DNA from: Alisma plantago-aquatica
Lineage: Eukaryota > Streptophyta > Magnoliopsida > Alismatales > Alismataceae
NCBI GenBank assembly: GCA_963693085.1
Contig: OY856411.1
Coordinates: forward strand, 116,242,767 to 116,306,766
DNA length: 64,000 nt
Reading direction: 5' to 3'
Every line of letters starts with the position of its first letter. Positions within the stretch are counted from its first letter, which is position 1. This document shows positions 62,971 through 64,000 of this stretch, one piece after another. A program made the position numbers and the translations under genes. A model generated the notes under the pieces. The model searched no databases and was not told the origin of the DNA. It was given only the letters and a program-made list of their open reading frames with translations.

Positions 62971-62998
62971 GTGAAAGTTCAGTACCCGCGCAGGCAGC
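62971..62998 (+). repeat. Lone terminus related to the CCCGCGCGGGTAGC element
   Basis: AGTTCAGTACCCGCGCAGGC followed by AGCC matches the left end of the element at 59738-59765 (AGTTCATTCGGTGCCCGCGC then GGGTAGCC). A (CA)n/(TA)n run follows where the body should be. Confidence 0.6.
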
Positions 62999-63009
62999 CA
63001 ATATATTTC

Positions 63010-63187
<178 letters not shown>

Positions 63188-63198
63188 AGAGAGAGAGA

Positions 63199-63555
63199 GG
63201 CACCGTACACCTCAGTCATTTTTGAAGATGCAATAAATTTTTGAAAAATCGAAACCGTTGATCTTCTTAATTATCATAAGAACATACTATATAATAAATT
63301 TTAGCTCATTTGGACATTTATAGGTGGTGCATATAAAGATGGAAAAAATTATACATTTCAAATTAGTTTTGTGTGTCGATTTTGTTGTCTTTGGATGAGT
63401 GACTTACACTCATCCAAATGAGCTCAAATTTTATATGTGACCTATTATTATTGTAACCATGAAGATCAATGGATTCTATTTTAAAAAATATGGTCTATAT
63501 AGGCAAACACTATTGGGGTGTACGGCGTGATCTGTACACTCGAGTGTATTCTAGC
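63199..63555 (-). mobile_element. Micron-like TIR element, copy 2 (opposite orientation)
   Basis: Its reverse complement aligns with copy 1 (49860-50241) along most of its length, including GGCTAGAATACACTCGAGTG, the hairpin GGATGAGTG-TAAGT-CACTCATCC and the ACAAAATCGACAC block. The 21-bp end lies at 63535-63555 (TACACTCGAGTGTATTCTAG then C). The other end lacks that TIR and instead shows CACCGTACACCTCA, which pairs with CGCCGTACACCCCA near 63513-63526. It also lies between (TA)n tracts, with a GA run at one side as in copy 1. Confidence 0.8.
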
Positions 63556-63557
63556 CT

Positions 63558-63560
<3 letters not shown>

Positions 63561-63638
<78 letters not shown>
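63561..63638. repeat. (TA)n microsatellite
   Basis: TA run to the right of Micron-like copy 2. Confidence 0.97.
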
Positions 63639-63639
<1 letters not shown>

Positions 63640-64000
63640 CCTTTTGTATACTATCGATGTCATGTGAAGCAGTTTCTACAATAACGTCTACATACTGCAT
63701 TATGTAGTATCCAAATAACCAATTTTTTTTGTATAGGGAACTATAAATTTATAGTTGTGCAAAACACTAATAAATGAAAATAAGCACAAACTAGATATCT
63801 ATGCATTGGAGTCATAAAACTACCTAAACATTCTTCCTAGATATTAGTTTCTTTTCTTATCTATATTTTCTCTTGTATGTTGGATTGTGTTTACGCCCCT
63901 ATAAGTTAAAGTAATACATGTAATTCCATTAGTAAACATTCAGACATTAATAAATATGTTAAAGAATAAAAAAAACTACTAGTGCAAGTGATCATCTCCT
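63639..64000. other. Unassigned right edge with a possible CACTA terminus
   Basis: No gene seen. At 63977-63984 TACTAGTG could be the inverted partner of CACTAGTA at 54296. The 16 bases after it (CAAGTGATCATCTCCT) loosely resemble the C-family LTR phrase that would follow in LTR fragment G. Confidence 0.3.

Overview
The window is plant nuclear DNA made almost wholly of layered transposable elements. I found no intact host gene, tRNA, rRNA or CRISPR array. The plant assignment rests on several signs: Ty1/copia elements including the SIRE/Maximus type, Ty3/gypsy elements of chromovirus and Tat/Athila type, an L1-type LINE whose ORF1 has the plant DUF4283-like domain, CACTA and PIF/Harbinger-like DNA elements, and TTTAGGG-type (plant telomeric) degenerate repeats. 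The species cannot be named from sequence alone. Association of TIR elements with (TA)n recalls rice Micron, but that does not prove a monocot.

Left half (1-29378), a four-deep nest. Element A, a degenerate copia on the minus strand, runs from before base 1 to 29378. Element D (6187-28609, Tat/Athila-like gypsy, TSD CCATG) sits in A. Element E (10922-26778, chromodomain-type gypsy, TSD ATAAG) sits in the internal region of D. Element F (12602-19063, gag-only SIRE-type copia, TSD CCCAT) sits in the left LTR of E. A LINE 3' fragment with a 12-bp TSD (7565-8232) interrupts the left LTR of D. By eye, LTR divergence falls inward (D about 12%, E about 10%, F about 4%), as nesting order predicts.

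Middle (30340-53082). Copia element B, of the same family as A, is interrupted by a CACTA-like element H (34951-37911, TSD CAT), a PIF/Harbinger-like element I (38319-39376, TSD TAA), and a third copia of the family, C (42653-52425, TSD CATAT), which lies inside the right LTR of B. A further partial LTR of the family, G, follows at 53083-54295.

Right end (54296-64000). A CACTA-type terminus is followed by a decayed LINE (about 55492-59655) and then a run of long (TA)n tracts with small TIR elements between them. Two copies of one Micron-like TIR family lie at 49860-50241 and 63199-63555. A second family bounded by CCCGCGCGGGTAGC inverted repeats lies at 59732-60074. Part of this end (60253-62970) is not recognised.

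No group of genes acts as a pathway here. The LTR elements keep the cis signals of retrotransposition (PBS, PPT, TSDs), but every pol region is broken or absent, so any past movement of D and F in particular probably used proteins supplied by relatives elsewhere.
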